A stretch of DNA of 15,298 nt from DATBLE01 sp046734335 (GTDB lineage: Bacteria > Actinomycetota > Thermoleophilia > Gaiellales > Gaiellaceae), in assembly GCA_046734335.1 (NCBI GenBank), contig JBKPRA010000070.1, positions 1-15,298 of the forward strand, given 5' to 3'. This document shows, piece by piece, positions 6,653 to 14,046 of this stretch (position 1 is its first letter; every line of letters begins with the position of its first letter). Under the pieces are notes generated by a model, which did no database searches, was not told the DNA's origin, and saw only the letters and a list, made by a program, of their open reading frames with translations. The position numbers were made by a program, and so were the translations under genes.

Positions 6653-6679
6653 TAAGGACCGGCCGCGCACTGCCGATAG
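6653..6679 (+). promoter_or_regulatory. Sigma-28-like promoter of the pilT operon
   Basis: TAAG (6653-6656), 15 nt, GCCGATAG (6672-6679), then 9 nt to the pilT ATG at 6689. The -10 differs from GCCGATAA at one base. The predicted transcription start lies within a few bases of the ATG, and there is no Shine-Dalgarno. Confidence 0.55.
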
Positions 6680-6688
6680 CCGGTCGGG

Positions 6689-7828
6689 ATGACCGCCGTC
6701 CACTCGATCGACCAGCTGCTCGAGAGCATGCAGGCGCTCCGGGCCTCCGACCTGCATATCTCCGCGGGCTCGGCGCCGGCCGCCCGGGTGCGCGGCGAAA
6801 TCACCGTGCTCGAGGAGCTGCCGGAGCTGACGGCGGACGACACCCAGCAACTTCTCTACCGCATCCTCAACACGGAGCAGCAGAAGCGGCTCGAGGTCGA
6901 CCGGCAGATCGACCTCTCGTATGCGATCTCAGGCGTTGCCCGCTTCCGCGTCAACGTCTTCTTCCAGCGGAGCGCGGTCGCCGCCGTCTTCCGCTTGATC
7001 CCCTACAAGATCCTCACGCTCGAGGAGCTCGCCCTCCCGGGTGGCCTGCACGAGTTCGCCGACAAGCCACGCGGGCTCGTTCTCGTCACCGGGCCCACCG
7101 GCTCGGGCAAGTCGACGACGCTGGCCGCCTTGATCGACGAGATCAACCGCAACCGCGCGGGCCACATCCTGACGATCGAAGACCCGATCGAGTTCCTGCA
7201 CAGCCACCGCCGCTGCCTCGTCAACCAGCGCGAGGTCGGAACCGACGCGCACGGGTTCGCGGATGCACTGAGGGCCGGTCTCCGCCAGGACCCCGACGTG
7301 ATCCTCCTAGGCGAGATGCGCGACCTCGAGACGATCTCGACGGCCCTTACCGCCGCCGAGACCGGCCACCTCGTCTTCGCCACCCTCCACACTCGTGGCG
7401 CCGCCGGGACGATCGACCGCATCATCGACGTCTTCCCCGCCGAGCAGCAGGCCCAGGTCCGCGCCCAGCTCTCGTCCAGCCTCGAAGGCGTCGTCACCCA
7501 GACGCTCCTGCCGACCGCCGACGGCCAGGGCCGCGTCGCCGCGCTCGAGATCCTGCTCCCGGACTACGCCGTCCGCAACCTGATCCGGCAGCGCAAGCTC
7601 GAGCAGATCTACTCGGTGATGCAGACCGGCACCACTCGCGGGATGCAGACGATGGAGCAGGCGCTGTGCGATCTCGTCCTGCGCGGAACGGTCTCGAGAG
7701 ACGTCGCCCTCGAGAGCTCGAGCTATCCCGACCAGCTGGTCGGCCTGCTCGAGCGCTCCGGCGACTCGAACGGCACGCCGCTGGCGTCCACCGCCAACTC
7801 CTCCGGACTCCGCCTGGCGGGAAGCTGA
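6689..7828 (+). CDS. pilT: Type IV pilus retraction ATPase PilT
   Basis: A 379-residue secretion ATPase that powers pilus disassembly. An N-terminal PAS-like domain opens with SDLHISAGSAP (20-30), the PilT signature. Walker A is GPTGSGKS (135-142). The Asp box is ILTIEDPIEF (160-169), Walker B is DPDVILLGEMRD (201-212), and the His box is TGHLVFATLHT (225-235) followed by TIDRIIDVFP. The AVRNLIRQ motif near the C-terminus corresponds to the AIRNLIRE box of PilT, which is needed for retraction. The length is slightly above the usual 345-370, because of a low-complexity Ser/Gly/Asn tail. It lacks the long N-terminus and zinc-binding Cys motif of PilB, so retraction is favoured. It is the first gene of the pilT-M-N-O-P-like-C operon, one base before pilM. 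Confidence 0.93.
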   Translation: MTAVHSIDQLLESMQALRASDLHISAGSAPAARVRGEITVLEELPELTADDTQQLLYRILNTEQQKRLEVDRQIDLSYAISGVARFRVNVFFQRSAVAAVFRLIPYKILTLEELALPGGLHEFADKPRGLVLVTGPTGSGKSTTLAALIDEINRNRAGHILTIEDPIEFLHSHRRCLVNQREVGTDAHGFADALRAGLRQDPDVILLGEMRDLETISTALTAAETGHLVFATLHTRGAAGTIDRIIDVFPAEQQAQVRAQLSSSLEGVVTQTLLPTADGQGRVAALEILLPDYAVRNLIRQRKLEQIYSVMQTGTTRGMQTMEQALCDLVLRGTVSRDVALESSSYPDQLVGLLERSGDSNGTPLASTANSSGLRLAGS

Positions 7829-7829
7829 C

Positions 7830-9665
7830 ATGGGCAAGCGCGACGAGACCTCTGTCTGGAAGAAGGAGATCAGCTTCCGCCGGAAGCCGAAGCAGGCCCC
7901 CAAGGCGGAGCCCGTCTGGCCGGAGGAGGCCGCACAGGCGGTGCCTGCCCAGCCCGAGGTGAAGACCTCCGTCTGGAAGAAGGAGATCAGCCTCGGCCGC
8001 AAGAGCAAGCCGAAGCCCGTGTCGCTGCCGCCTGTCGAGGCGCCGCCGGCTGCGGCCACGCCTGCCTCCGAGCCCAAGGCGAAGACCTCGGTCTGGAAGA
8101 AGGAGATCGGGCTCCGTCGCAAGCCGAAGGTCGACGCCACGCCGGTGCCTGTGGAGCCTGCAGCAGCGCCGCGCCCCGTGGCGGCCCACGTCGAACCGCC
8201 CGTCTCGCCCGTTGTCGAGCCGGTTGCCCACGATTCGAATCTGCCGGTGCCGGTCGAGCCTGTCCTCCCGCCCGTGGAGGCCGCCCTGACGCCTGCCCAG
8301 CCGGAGGACGGCCCGATGCTGCCGCCGGTGACCCCTGCGGCCGAGCCGGTCCCGCCGGTTGCATCACAGCCCGATGTCCTGCCCCCGGTGCACGCCGCGC
8401 CGGTCGTCGAACCGGTCGAGGCCGCTCTCCCGGTTGCGTCCGTAGCAGCGGTGGCCGCGGTCGATTCCGCGCAGCCGGAGGCCGAGGTTTACGCGGTCGA
8501 GCCGGCCGCCGAGGCGCAGGCCCAGGCCACTCCCGCGGCACCGAAGCAGTCCCGGCGCGAGCGCCGCGAGGCGAAACGCAGCCGCGACAAGAGCTCGAAG
8601 AACAACAACGAGCTCGTCGGGCTCAAGCTCGGCGCCTCCCAGATCGCCGCCGCCCAGGTCGTCAACAAGGGCGGCCCGAAGATCGTGCGCATGGCGCGGA
8701 TGCCGCTCGAGCGCGGCGTGGTCGTCGGCGGCGAGCTGCGGGAGCCCGAGCAGCTGGCCTCGACCCTGAAAACGTTCTTCCGCAAGAACAAGCTGCCGCG
8801 CAACTGCGTGCGGCTCGGGATCTCGAACAACCGGATCGGCGTCCGCACATTCGAGATCTCCGGGATTGAGGATGCGACGCAGCTCGCCAACGCGGTTCGC
8901 TTCCGGGCGCAGGAGACCCTGCCCATCCCGCTCGACGAGGCGGTGCTCGACTACCGTATCCTCGAGGACCGCGTCGGCGAGGACGGTGTGCGGGTCTGTC
9001 GCGTGCTGCTCGTCGTCGCTCATAAGGAGCTCGTCGAGCGGTACGTCTCGGCCTGCCGCAAGGCCGGGCTGAAGCTGGTCGGCATCGATCTCGAGGCCTT
9101 CGCGCTCCTCCGTGCACTGGCCGATCCGACGCAGCCGCCCGGGGACGACGCGGCGGTGGTGTGCGTCTCGATCGGCCACGACCGCTCGACACTCGCCGTT
9201 TCGGACGGCCGGCTCTGCGAGTTCACCCGTGTGCTCCCGTGGGGCGGGTCGGCGCTCGACGCCGCGCTCGCCCGTGTCCTCGACCTGACCCCGTCGGCCG
9301 TGGTGCCGATCAAGCACGCGCTCACGCTCGGCGAGGAGGGCGAGGCGGCGGGCCTCGACGCCCGCCACGCCGACGAAGCGCGCCGGGCGATGGTCGCCGA
9401 GCTCCAGTCGTTCGCGCGCGAGCTCGTCGCGTCCCTGCGCTTCTACCAGGAGCAGCCGAAGTCGCTGGGGATCGTCGAGATCCTCATCACGGGCGGTGCC
9501 GCCGCCTGCGGCGGGCTCGCCCCCGAGCTCGAGCGGCTCATCGGCATCCCGGTCCGCGTCGCCGACCCGCTCACGCGCGTCAAGGTCGCGCGCGGGCTGG
9601 AAGGCAACGACGGCGTCTCCAACGCGTCCATGGCGGTCGCGGTCGGCCTGGGGATCGAGGACTGA
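7830..9665 (+). CDS. pilM: PilM, cytoplasmic actin-like pilus protein with long repeat-bearing N-terminal extension
   Basis: A 611-residue protein. The last 350 residues (about 261-611) are a normal PilM: NELVGLKLGASQIAAAQV, then NCVRLGISNNRIGVRTFEI, FRAQETLPIPLDEAVLDYRI, a phosphate-binding region VCVSIGHDRSTLAV and a second glycine-rich ITGGAAACGGL. PilM binds ATP and the N-terminal NLLP peptide of PilN, which is present in the next gene. The first 260 residues are unusual. Three copies of TSVWKKEI(S/G)(F/L) followed by RK residues begin at residues 7, 46 and 86. They are followed by a Pro/Val/Ala/Glu-rich disordered stretch (about 100-235) and a basic patch SRRERREAKRSRDKSSK just before the domain. 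Typical PilM proteins have no such extension. The gene starts one base after pilT and overlaps pilN by one base. Confidence 0.92.
   Translation: MGKRDETSVWKKEISFRRKPKQAPKAEPVWPEEAAQAVPAQPEVKTSVWKKEISLGRKSKPKPVSLPPVEAPPAAATPASEPKAKTSVWKKEIGLRRKPKVDATPVPVEPAAAPRPVAAHVEPPVSPVVEPVAHDSNLPVPVEPVLPPVEAALTPAQPEDGPMLPPVTPAAEPVPPVASQPDVLPPVHAAPVVEPVEAALPVASVAAVAAVDSAQPEAEVYAVEPAAEAQAQATPAAPKQSRRERREAKRSRDKSSKNNNELVGLKLGASQIAAAQVVNKGGPKIVRMARMPLERGVVVGGELREPEQLASTLKTFFRKNKLPRNCVRLGISNNRIGVRTFEISGIEDATQLANAVRFRAQETLPIPLDEAVLDYRILEDRVGEDGVRVCRVLLVVAHKELVERYVSACRKAGLKLVGIDLEAFALLRALADPTQPPGDDAAVVCVSIGHDRSTLAVSDGRLCEFTRVLPWGGSALDAALARVLDLTPSAVVPIKHALTLGEEGEAAGLDARHADEARRAMVAELQSFARELVASLRFYQEQPKSLGIVEILITGGAAACGGLAPELERLIGIPVRVADPLTRVKVARGLEGNDGVSNASMAVAVGLGIED
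7848..8123 (+). repeat. Three coding repeats (TSVWKKEI) in the pilM 5' region
   Basis: Copies lie at 7848-7886, 7965-8003 and 8085-8123. The core GTCTGGAAGAAGGAGATC is identical in all three at DNA level. Period is 117 and 120 nt. The spacers are divergent and Pro/Ala-rich, so only the motif is conserved. Confidence 0.9.
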
Positions 9666-10351
9666 TGCGGGCCGTCAACCTCCTGCCCCGCGAGACGAAG
9701 CAGCCGCGCAAGCGCCCGAGCGCCGTCGGCCAGCTCTCGCTGGTTGCGCCGTTCGTGGTCGCCGGGCTGCTCGTCGCCGGCTACATGCTCGCCGGCTCGA
9801 GTGTCAACAGCCATCGCTCGACTCTCCGGGCGCTCCAGGACGAGCTCGCCTCACTGCCCGTGCCGAAGGCGCAGGAGCCTCAGCAGAATCCCGCACTGGC
9901 CTCCGAGCGTCAGCTGCGCATCGCCACGCTCGGCGCTGCGCTCCAGAGCCGTCTCGTCTGGGACCGCGTCTTCCGCGAGATCTCGGCGGTGCTGCCGGCC
10001 GACGTCTGGCTGACCACGATGTCGGCGCAGACGCCAAAGACGCCGACCACCGTGCCGACCGCAACGACAGCCGCGCCGGCGCCGACCAGCCCGACGACAA
10101 CCACGGGCACGACCACGACGGCCACGACCACTGCCGCGCCGACCCCTGCCCCAGCACCCAGCTCCGAGCCGATGACCTTCGCCGGCTACACGTACTCACA
10201 GGAAGGCGTTGCCCGGCTGCTCAGCCGCCTGGCGGTCGTCCCGGCTCTCGAGAACGTGAAGCTCGTGTCCAGCTCCCAGGCAACCGTGGGTGACCAGACG
10301 GTCGTCAACTTCTCGATCCAGGCCGACGTGCGGCCCCAGGAGACGGGATGA
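9665..10351 (+). CDS. pilN: PilN, inner-membrane alignment-complex protein with Thr-rich insert
   Basis: A 228-residue bitopic protein. It begins MRAVNLLPRE, the NLLP motif that docks into PilM, followed by a basic stretch and one membrane helix (about 25-44). A predicted coiled segment runs to about residue 110 (DVWLTTMSAQ). A strongly Thr/Pro/Ala-rich segment (122-168) then interrupts the ferredoxin-like region before TFAGYTYSQEGVARLLSRL, where the fold resumes. Usual PilN proteins are about 180-210 residues and have no such insert. ATG 9665 overlaps the pilM stop (TGATG), and the stop overlaps the pilO start (ATGA), so the genes are translationally coupled. The reading frame is open upstream inside pilM, but the NLLP motif fixes the start. 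Confidence 0.92.
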   Translation: MRAVNLLPRETKQPRKRPSAVGQLSLVAPFVVAGLLVAGYMLAGSSVNSHRSTLRALQDELASLPVPKAQEPQQNPALASERQLRIATLGAALQSRLVWDRVFREISAVLPADVWLTTMSAQTPKTPTTVPTATTAAPAPTSPTTTTGTTTTATTTAAPTPAPAPSSEPMTFAGYTYSQEGVARLLSRLAVVPALENVKLVSSSQATVGDQTVVNFSIQADVRPQETG

Positions 10352-11028
10352 GCAAGCTGCGCACCGAAGCCAAGGTCGGCCTCCTCGCCGCCGGCGTCCT
10401 GCTCGGGCTCGTCGCCGGCTGGTTCCTCGTCGTCGCCCCCAAGCGTCACGATGTCGCCGAGCTGAAGCAGGAGATCGCCGACACGCGTGACCAGATCTCG
10501 GTCGCACAGGGGATCAAGACGCCGACGGCGCCGCCGTCGATCCGCGTCGCCGATTTGTTCAAGCTGTCGCGCGCGATGCCGAACACGGCCGACATCCCGG
10601 GCGTGATGCTCCAGCTGAGCGGCGTCGCGGCCGAGACCGGCGTCAAGTTCGAGTCGATCACCCCGCACGACCCCGTGTCCTATGGCGCGTACCAGCAGGT
10701 CTCTGTCGACCTCTCGTTCGAGGGCCGCTTCTACGACCTTTCGGACTTCCTCTACCGGCTGCGCAACCTCGTCGGGGTGCACCAGGGCGTGCTCGACGCG
10801 ACCGGCCGTCTCTTCACCGTCGACAAGATCAGCTTCAGCCAGGGCGCGGAGAGCTTCCCGCAGGTCAAGGCGTCGCTGACCGTCTCCGCCTACGTCTTCG
10901 GCGACGGCACGGCTCCGCCGGTGCCGAGCGGAGTCACCTCCGGCGGCAGCGCTCCGACCTCGCCTGCGATCGAGAACACGCAGCCGATCCCGTCTGCGCC
11001 GGCCGGTGCCACGGCGGTGGGGGCATGA
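10348..11028 (+). CDS. pilO: PilO, inner-membrane alignment-complex protein
   Basis: A 226-residue bitopic protein with a short cytoplasmic N-terminus, one membrane helix (about 10-30), a coiled-coil-like segment (33-55) and a ferredoxin-like domain. That domain spans VMLQLSGVAAETGVKFESI and QVSVDLSFEGRFYDLSDFLYRLRNL, the latter a recognisable PilO pattern. Pro/Ser/Thr/Ala-rich residues 187-226 form a disordered tail. PilO pairs with PilN on the outer face of the membrane. Its start overlaps the pilN stop, and its stop overlaps the next start (ATGA in both cases). Confidence 0.9.
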   Translation: MSKLRTEAKVGLLAAGVLLGLVAGWFLVVAPKRHDVAELKQEIADTRDQISVAQGIKTPTAPPSIRVADLFKLSRAMPNTADIPGVMLQLSGVAAETGVKFESITPHDPVSYGAYQQVSVDLSFEGRFYDLSDFLYRLRNLVGVHQGVLDATGRLFTVDKISFSQGAESFPQVKASLTVSAYVFGDGTAPPVPSGVTSGGSAPTSPAIENTQPIPSAPAGATAVGA

Positions 11029-11987
11029 GCCGCGAGTCCGTCAAGTCGCTGGCCGAGAAGCGCGTCCGGCGCCAGAAAATCTTCATCGCCGTCGGGTCGG
11101 TTCTCCTGCTCGCGATCCTCGGCTTCGAGCTGCCGAAGATGATGGGTGGTAAGAAGGACGCCGAGGCGGTTGCCACGGCCGCGGCCCCGGCGGTCACGCC
11201 CGGCGCGGCGCCCGTCACGCCGGTCAGCAAGCTGCCGAACACCGATCAGGTCGTCGTCCAGCGCGACTCAAACCAGCTGATCTCGTTCGGCCTCTTCAAG
11301 AGCAAGGATCCGTTCGTCCAGCAGCTGTCGACGACCCCGGCAGGCGCCGAGCAGTCCGGCGCGACCCCGTCTGCACCCGCTGGAAGCACGGGGGCTCCGG
11401 CCACGACCGCGCCGTCGAGCTCCCCCGCCGGCACATCGTCGCCGCCGACACCTGCAGTCGTCCCGCCGGGTGTGGTCGTCACTCCGACGCAGACGCCCAC
11501 GCCGGGCGGATCGGGCCTGACCGGAACGTCGCCGTCCACCACCTCACCGACCGCTCCCGCGCCCGCGCCCACCGACGCCCTGATCGCCACCAACGGCGTC
11601 TGTGAGCGCATCTCCGTCGAGGCCACGTTCCCGAGCGACGAGAACATCTTCCGCCTCGTCTCGATCGCCAAGGACGGGAAGTCGGTCGAGGTCGGCATCG
11701 TCGGCGGCTCGTTCGACAACGGCCATCCGACCGCCATGCTGAAGGTGGGGGAGAAGATCACTCTGGTCAACACGGCCGACGGCACGCGCTACGAGATCGT
11801 GCTGAAGACGAGCTGCAAACTCGCGACGCCGGCCGCGAGTGCGACAACCACGCAGTCCACGACCACCCCGATCGCACCGGCACCGGTCCCGACCACCCCT
11901 GCCGACACCGCCCCGGCGACGACCACGACGACGGCCACGACACCGATCGTGACCGACTCGCTCGATACGACGACACCGACCGGGTAG
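11025..11987 (+). CDS. PilP-like membrane-anchored pilus component with Thr/Pro-rich segments
   Basis: A 320-residue protein in the place normally held by pilP. A basic N-terminus precedes a membrane helix (about 17-35), and there is no lipobox, unlike proteobacterial PilP lipoproteins. Residues 86-99 read ISFGLFKSKDPFVQ; a DPF motif after the anchor is shared by PilP and GspC-type proteins. A Thr/Pro/Ser/Ala-rich linker (about 103-183) leads to a small folded domain (184-266) with Cys193 and Cys264 as a likely disulfide. The C-terminal tail (267-320) is again Thr/Pro-rich. No family match is certain beyond the synteny and the DPF motif. Inferred partner of PilN and PilO in a cell envelope that may lack an outer-membrane secretin. 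Confidence 0.7.
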   Translation: MSRESVKSLAEKRVRRQKIFIAVGSVLLLAILGFELPKMMGGKKDAEAVATAAAPAVTPGAAPVTPVSKLPNTDQVVVQRDSNQLISFGLFKSKDPFVQQLSTTPAGAEQSGATPSAPAGSTGAPATTAPSSSPAGTSSPPTPAVVPPGVVVTPTQTPTPGGSGLTGTSPSTTSPTAPAPAPTDALIATNGVCERISVEATFPSDENIFRLVSIAKDGKSVEVGIVGGSFDNGHPTAMLKVGEKITLVNTADGTRYEIVLKTSCKLATPAASATTTQSTTTPIAPAPVPTTPADTAPATTTTTATTPIVTDSLDTTTPTG

Positions 11988-11993
11988 CGCCGC

Positions 11994-13232
11994 ATGGCCT
12001 CCTACGCGTACACCGCGATCAACGCCTCGGGCCTGGAACTGAGAGGCGAGGTGCAGGCTGCCACCGCCGCCGCCGCCCGCGAGCAGCTGCGTGTGCAGGG
12101 CCTTCTGGCCGAGCAGCTCGAAGAGGTCTCCTCGGGCGCGGCTGCCGAGAGCGTCGGCTCCTCGACGCGGGGCGGCGCGAAGAGACGCGACCGAAAGGTC
12201 AAGCCCCGCGTCCTCCAGGTCTTCTCCCGGCAGTTCGCGACCATGATCGACGCCGGCCTGAACGTCGTCACCGCGCTCAGCATCCTCGAGGAGCAAACCG
12301 ACGACACGCATCTCGCAGTCGTGATCGGCGAGGTGCGGAGCGACGTCGAGGGCGGTGCGCTCCTCTCGGAGGCGCTCGCCAAGCATCCGAAGATCTTCTC
12401 ACGGATCTACGTCTCGATGGTCGAGGCGGGCGAGGCGGCCGGCATCCTCGACAACGTCCTCGATCGGCTCGCCACCCAGATCGAGAAGGAAGCGAACCTG
12501 AAGCGCCGCGTCAAGGGCGCAATGGTCTACCCGACGATGGTCATCTCCTTCGCCTTCCTGGTCCTGGTGGCGATGCTCCTCTTCATCGTCCCGATCTTCC
12601 AGAAGCTCTACAAGCAGTTCAACGGGCAGCTGCCGAAGCTCACCCAGTTCATGATCAGCGCGTCGGAGCTGCTGCGCAGCCGCTGGTACGTCATCTTCCC
12701 GGCGATCGCCTTGACCATCTTCCTCTTCCACCGCTGGAAGGGAAGCGCGGGCGGCCGGAAGCGGTGGGACCGCTTCAAGCTGAAGGTGCCGATGAAGATC
12801 GGCGACGTCGTCCTCAAGGTGACGATGGCCCGTTTTGCACGCACGCTGTCGACGCTCGTTGCGGCGGGCGTCGACATCATCAAGGCGCTGGAGATCACCG
12901 GTACCACCTCCGGGAACTGGGTGGTCGAGGACGCGCTTCGCGACATGCGCGAGCAGGTCCACGCAGGCGTGCCGATCGCCCAGCCGCTGATCGAGCACCC
13001 CGTTTTTCCGCCGATGGTCGGGCAGATGGTGAAGATCGGCGAGGAGACGGGCGAGCTGGACGGGATGCTCGGAAAGGTCGCCGACTTCTACGAGGAGGAG
13101 GTCGACGCCACCATCTCGGCGCTGACCTCCATCATCGAGCCGATCATGATCATCCTGGTCGGCTGCATGGTCGCCACGATCATCCTCTCGATGTATCTGC
13201 CGATGTTCAAGCTGTTGACGCTGATCAAGTAG
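11994..13232 (+). CDS. pilC: PilC, inner-membrane platform protein (GspF family)
   Basis: A 412-residue polytopic protein of normal length. The N-terminal MASYAYTAINASGLELRGEV is the typical PilC/GspF opening. Two T2SF domains follow (about 70-195 and 275-400), each with the family signature: VEAGEAAGILDNVL (143-156) and IGEETGELDGML (348-359). Membrane helices are at about 181-203, 231-246 and 383-405. PilC is the rotor-like platform that the extension and retraction ATPases act on. It is the last gene of the pilT operon, with a 6-bp gap after the PilP-like gene. Its final 8 bp overlap the 3' end of the convergent reductase gene. Confidence 0.94.
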   Translation: MASYAYTAINASGLELRGEVQAATAAAAREQLRVQGLLAEQLEEVSSGAAAESVGSSTRGGAKRRDRKVKPRVLQVFSRQFATMIDAGLNVVTALSILEEQTDDTHLAVVIGEVRSDVEGGALLSEALAKHPKIFSRIYVSMVEAGEAAGILDNVLDRLATQIEKEANLKRRVKGAMVYPTMVISFAFLVLVAMLLFIVPIFQKLYKQFNGQLPKLTQFMISASELLRSRWYVIFPAIALTIFLFHRWKGSAGGRKRWDRFKLKVPMKIGDVVLKVTMARFARTLSTLVAAGVDIIKALEITGTTSGNWVVEDALRDMREQVHAGVPIAQPLIEHPVFPPMVGQMVKIGEETGELDGMLGKVADFYEEEVDATISALTSIIEPIMIILVGCMVATIILSMYLPMFKLLTLIK

Positions 13233-14046
13233 CCGCGGCTGCCGACAACACGTAGTGCAGGAACAGGTGGTCGCCGCTCCGGCGGACCCCGGCGAGGTCG
13301 CCGGCCACCTGCACGTCGGGCAGCAGCTCCCGGCCCGCGACGAAGCCGAGGCGGGTCTGGCCCTCCTCGCGGCCGGCAACGAGCGGCGAGACCGTCAGGA
13401 AGAGCTCGTCGACCAGCTCCTCGCCAAGCATCGAGCCGACGACGTGCGGGCCGGCTTCGAGGACGACCAGCTCGTGTCCCCGTGCGCGCACCTCCTCGAC
13501 AGCCCGCCGCACGTCCACGAGCGGCCCGTCGCCCAGCGCGACCACCTCCGACGCCGCTGGCAGCAGCCCCGAAAGCGCCTGTGCGCCGGCGTCCGTGGTC
13601 AGGACCAGAGCGCCGCGCTCGAACGCCGGGTGGTTCGGATCGACGCCCCCGGTGCCGGTGATCACGGCGAGCGCGGGCTCCGGCGGGCGTCCGAGCCGCC
13701 GCCGCAGCTCTGCCCAGTCGTCGGCCGCGTCCGGGTACGTGCTCGCCGGCGTCCAGAGACCTTTCGGCGAGGCCTGCAGCGTCCCCGACCCGATCAGGAC
13801 GACGTCGGCGGCCGCCCGCAACAGGCCCATGACGAAGCGGTCGTCGTCGTTCTCGTCCGCGATCAGTCGGTTGGCCCGCGCGAGGCCGGGAATGGCGACG
13901 ACACCGTCGAGCGACGAGACGAAGTTGGCGACGACACGTGGGCCGCTGAACCCGAACCGGCCCGGGTAACGGCGGGCCAGCCGGTCCGGCAGGTCGAGCG
14001 CCGGGCCCTCCGGGGCCTCGTGGAGAAGCTCTAGATGGTCAGCCAT
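13225..14046 (-). CDS. RibD C-terminal-domain / dihydrofolate-reductase-like pyrimidine reductase
   Basis: A 273-residue single-domain protein of the RibD_C family. NFVSSLDGVVA (41-51) is the family's substrate-loop motif. FVMGLLRAAADVVLIGSGTL (71-90) carries the NADPH-site glycine motif. EAGPHVVGSMLGEELVDELFLTVSPLVAG near the C-terminus matches the usual E-GP-L--L----VDE---------P---G pattern. No deaminase domain is present. Family members reduce diaminouracil-type riboflavin intermediates; the M. tuberculosis homologue Rv2671 can also act as a dihydrofolate reductase. The start abuts the folE stop with no gap. Next to folE, a pterin or folate reductase role is a fair alternative to a riboflavin role. 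It is convergent with pilC and overlaps it by 8 bp. Confidence 0.85.
   Translation of the reverse strand: MADHLELLHEAPEGPALDLPDRLARRYPGRFGFSGPRVVANFVSSLDGVVAIPGLARANRLIADENDDDRFVMGLLRAAADVVLIGSGTLQASPKGLWTPASTYPDAADDWAELRRRLGRPPEPALAVITGTGGVDPNHPAFERGALVLTTDAGAQALSGLLPAASEVVALGDGPLVDVRRAVEEVRARGHELVVLEAGPHVVGSMLGEELVDELFLTVSPLVAGREEGQTRLGFVAGRELLPDVQVAGDLAGVRRSGDHLFLHYVLSAAAAT

Noticed and set aside
5972..6688. Cyclic-di-GMP (GEMM-type) riboswitch in the pilin leaders
   Set aside because: These riboswitches often precede pilin genes, so both leaders were read for the conserved GGGCAAACC, GAAA tetraloop receptor and ACGCAAAGCC parts. Only a short CACCGCAAATG resemblance was found, without the paired scaffold.
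7848..8123. CRISPR-like or tandem DNA repeat in pilM
   Set aside because: The repeats are in frame, conserve the amino-acid motif with synonymous changes, and have coding spacers. They are protein motifs, not a CRISPR array.
8364..9368. 334-codon minus-strand frame opposite pilM
   Set aside because: Antisense frame produced by high GC at third positions of pilM. It has no recognisable domain, and the plus frame is clearly PilM.
9161..9664. Upstream extension of the pilN frame inside pilM
   Set aside because: The extension is Arg/Pro-rich shadow sequence of a high-GC gene. The PilM-binding NLLP motif and the coupled TGATG junction fix the start at 9665.
10028..10168. Microsatellite (ACGACC-type) phase-variable tract in pilN
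   Set aside because: The ACGACC/ACGGCC-like units are irregular and reflect Thr-rich coding. There is no uniform tract that would slip readily.
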